A stretch of 64,000 nucleotides of DNA from the NCBI RefSeq assembly GCF_945859705.1, contig NC_079134.1, positions 165,513,718-165,577,717 on the forward strand, written 5' to 3'. The stretch is from Episyrphus balteatus (lineage: Eukaryota > Arthropoda > Insecta > Diptera > Syrphidae). Position numbers and translations under genes: made by a program. The notes beneath the pieces are model-generated. The model was given only the letters and a program-made list of their open reading frames with translations, did not search any database and was not told the origin of the DNA. This document shows, piece after piece, positions 60,880-64,000 of the stretch. Numbering within the stretch: the first letter of the stretch is position 1; each line of letters begins with the position of its first letter.

Positions 60880-63800
60880 AAAGCTACTCAAAAAATGTGT
60901 ACACAATTTTATAAAAATCCGTTCAGTCGCTTGTGAGAAGATAAGGAATTAAAAAAAAACAGTTCTGTTGATGGTACCTCTATAAGGGTTTCAGAATGTT
61001 TGTTTAAATTTCAAAAGCACCTTCCACCTTATTTCGTGCAGACATCTAAAAATTATGCCCTTAAAGGCTTAAGGAGTCCTAACATAATGGTGAATTCTAT
61101 ACAGGCTTTGTCATGGAAAAGTGACAAAGCTGAATCGTTTCTGGGATTTACCCATACAAAGCTGAATTTCACACTATCTCTTAAGCCCTTTATTTTTTTT
61201 TTATATAGCTGATAAAGCTACCGAAACCTAAGATGACATCAATAAAATACTGTCAAATTCTTCCAAGCTCAAAATATTTTGTCAAAAAAGGAATTTTTTC
61301 GTAATGGTATTAAAATGCAAAATATCAAACAAAATTAAAAGTAATTAAAACCGAGTTTTCAGTTACCCAACAAAAAAAATGAGAAGTAATCTCAGAAAAG
61401 TGATGCAAAGAATTTCCTATTAAAACCGATACTTTTTAATAATTTTTTAGGTTTTGTAACATTTCATATTTTAGCATTGACCTATATTTCCCACGCACTT
61501 TTGCACATTTCCCTAAAAAGTAAAGTTTTTTGCAAGAAATTAAATATGCAATAATATACCTTCTCGCATATGAATTATTAAATAATCAACTTTCCGCTTA
61601 TGGAATTTTCAACATTGCCTTACTTTTACGCATTTCACAGTTTTCTGAAAAAAAAAATCGTAATACAAATCCATTTCAGTACCATATCCATATCATTACC
61701 AAAATCTACGTTTTTGTTTGTTTTAATTAAGAAACTCTTCAATTTAAATTACCATAACTGACGCCGCCGGTTGTCTGCTGCAACAGACAACACCTTTAAA
61801 AGCCGGACATTAAATGAGTCTGCTTTTTGACCTCGTTTCGTGAGAGATTACGATTTTGGCCCCTGTGGGTTTTTTTCCATTTAATTTTGTCTAAATAGAC
61901 GGTAACAAATCACTAATTTAATCCCATAAAATTTTGAATACATTGAATAAATTTGTTTGACTATCAACTTAATTCGTCTAATGAACTCGTGATTTACATT
62001 TTATTTTGTTTTGAGACGATGATGACGCATCTCTCTGACCAGAGTTCAAAATATTATACAATCTTGAAAGTTCGAAATTCGAGAAGGGAATTACTTTCGA
62101 ATTTGCGCAGCTGACTGCTTCCATTTGGGTTATTTTGGGTTGGTCTGACATCTCATCCACCCTCGTCTCTTTTAATGGTTCAGAGTCATAATATTTGATT
62201 TTGTAACATCCTTCTTGTAAGCTGTTGGACCTTAAGCAATCTCAAAAAAGACCTCTCTTGTAGTTGATTAATGATGGCCAAAGGCTGCTGAGGAGAATGT
62301 TGTGAGTTATGCAAAAGAAATTCTCCAAATCCTCTCAACAAAAATATTACATAAAAAAACTGAAACCTTGCCTGCGGTAAATCACGGACAAGAAGTCATT
62401 GAAATCACTTAAACGATATCTCAATATAAGACAATAACATCTCCTAAAAGACATTTTGGCCACAAATCTTTGTGTGCTCACGGTGCATGGAAGCAGTCAG
62501 GTGGTGTCGTGTGGTTATGCAATGTACCCGAATGAACCACCATCGGCAACAATTTTACCACATATGGTTTTAAAGCCTGTTGTTCAAGCCCCCCATTTGA
62601 AGATCAAGTATCATGCAATACGATACAACAAAGACGATTCGACGTGACGCTGCTGCGCACGGATAGAAAATTGAGATCACCAAAATCTGTGTACCGAAGA
62701 AATTATCAAACAAAAACCACCATCGTCTCGTCATCAAGTCGATCGATGATGAAAGCTTTCGAACAAGACAAAACACTTTCGATTTCAATGAAACGAAAAC
62801 GAAAGCGAAAAGATCCAAAGTCAAGGCGAGTGTAAACAGAGCACAACGAATTGTTGAAGATTTATAAAAACAAAACAAAAGGAAATAAAAGAAACCAAAA
62901 AATTAAAGAGATGAAGAAAAGAAGTAAACAAAACAAACAGAGCTTTTTTAAAGTGATGTTCGAAAAAAGTTTTGTTTTTATGTTCGAATATGAAGCTTAA
63001 AGACCTAGTTGAACTACTATCACAACAGCAGCAGCGGAATCACATGGATAGATCGGATCGATCGTTGTTTGTTGGCGCTGCTAAATGAAAGTGAAAGTGG
63101 ACTTTGTTTGATTTCCTGAATGTTAATTCTTTTATCATGTTTTTGTTGTTTATGTTTTTCAAGGCACGTTTTTGCTTCCTTCGGGTTGGCGCAGGTTAAT
63201 ACGTTTTGGCAAGGAATGTTTTATTAACAAAACCGCACAGGAGTAGGGTTAAAACAAATGTATGGTTTTCCGGAGATTGCGTTTGAAGCTTTAAATAATG
63301 TAACCACTTTTTAGTGTGATTGAATGGTATGGTACAACAAAATCTAATCAGCATCACAAATAGGTCTAATCTTATAGTGATGTTATGTTAGGAATAAATC
63401 GTATTTTCTGAGTTTTGACACAGTTTTTCATTTTTAATACCTGGCATAAAGTTTCTCATGTCTATATTTCGTTTGAAAAAAAAAATGTTTTCCTAATAGT
63501 TTTTAATTAATCAGTCAGCTGTGTGAAATGGCAATTTTCACTTTAAAAAAAAGTAGGCAATTATCAGCATTTTTCTCACGCAATTTATAGTCTCTTTTTC
63601 TGTTTGGCCTGTTCATTTTTGGGATTGTAAAAGTATTCATAAGTATTTTTGTTTTTACCATTTTCAAGAAAAATTTGCGGAAATGAATTGAATTCATTCT
63701 ACTGGGTCAGAAAAGCATACAAAAAATGTTTACAAAATTTTTTTAGTAATCTTAATTAAAGAAACCAAGAAAAAAATTGAAAATATCAATTTGGATTGTT

Positions 63801-64000
63801 TCCAAAAAAAAAAAACAATTTTTTTTAAATTAATTCAAAACAGAATTTAAATTTTCTTGGAACTTTTTTTATAGATAAATTTAAATTATTTTTTAAATCT
63901 TTAGGGAGCCATGTATTAAATTTCAATAAAATATTAAATTTTATCGTTTAAGTTAACATCGTTGTTGAGCACTTCACTGTTGTTGAGCACAATACTTTTC
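60880..64000. other. Intergenic DNA to the end of the window
   Basis: No gene is supported. The part at 61740-63200 is less AT-rich, with CAGCAGCAGCGG near 63028 and GATCGGATCGATCG near 63051. It shows only short open frames and could be regulatory. A GTTGTTGAGCAC word is duplicated at the very end. Confidence 0.35.

Overview
The window reads as AT-rich, gene-poor nuclear DNA of an insect, most likely a fly (Diptera). Supporting signs are a cuticle-type gene layout with a tiny signal-peptide exon before a long intron, hAT, TA-target and Foldback-like non-autonomous transposons, and a LINE of the R1/LOA/I group. The species cannot be told from the sequence alone.

Only one cellular protein gene is well supported. 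Exon 1 (TATA box 14827-14835, ATG at 14950) carries seven codons and a 5.9-kb intron follows. Exon 2 (20833-21666) then completes a signal peptide and encodes a lysine/tryptophan-repeat secreted protein with about 36 Trp in 284 residues and no Cys after the signal peptide. The intron contains a 1.8-kb near-perfect palindrome (18145-19964) that would fold into a hairpin of about 900 bp in the pre-mRNA. The only other coding sequence is a 5'-truncated LINE (35635-37916) with an uninterrupted reverse transcriptase-RNase H-CCHC frame and a CCTAA-repeat tail.

The most striking object is a 3.0-kb, GC-rich minisatellite at 24040-27038 built from about 270 copies of the 11-mer GGGACATGTCC. Its 10-bp core GGACATGTCC is a self-complementary perfect match to the p53-family half-site consensus RRRCWWGYYY. 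The array has an inverted central block and higher-order structure made of recurring unit variants. A second signal that no standard feature explains is a gap-free 27-bp bipartite motif (AAACAAAAGAGYTG, 6 nt, RAACTYK) occurring seven times, on both strands, in otherwise unrelated flanks.

Layout: 1-14800 is AT-rich DNA with a TA-flanked MITE (1877-2408), a Foldback-like element with 9-bp target duplication (2944-3977), a hAT end (about 11890-12195) and a tRNA-derived fragment (about 12915-12977). The Trp/Lys gene spans 14827-22041. MITEs and a hAT element lie at 22131-23129 and the minisatellite at 24040-27038. Dispersed repeats, a second hAT-like MITE and the LINE occupy 30520-38890. A 1.5-kb inverted-repeat element (41389-42877, second copy 59782-60879), a nested composite between 210-bp direct repeats (45221-47994) and a 1.7-kb palindromic element (52270-53967) follow. 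The remaining DNA shows no gene I can support; long-intron or regulatory DNA of neighbouring genes cannot be excluded.
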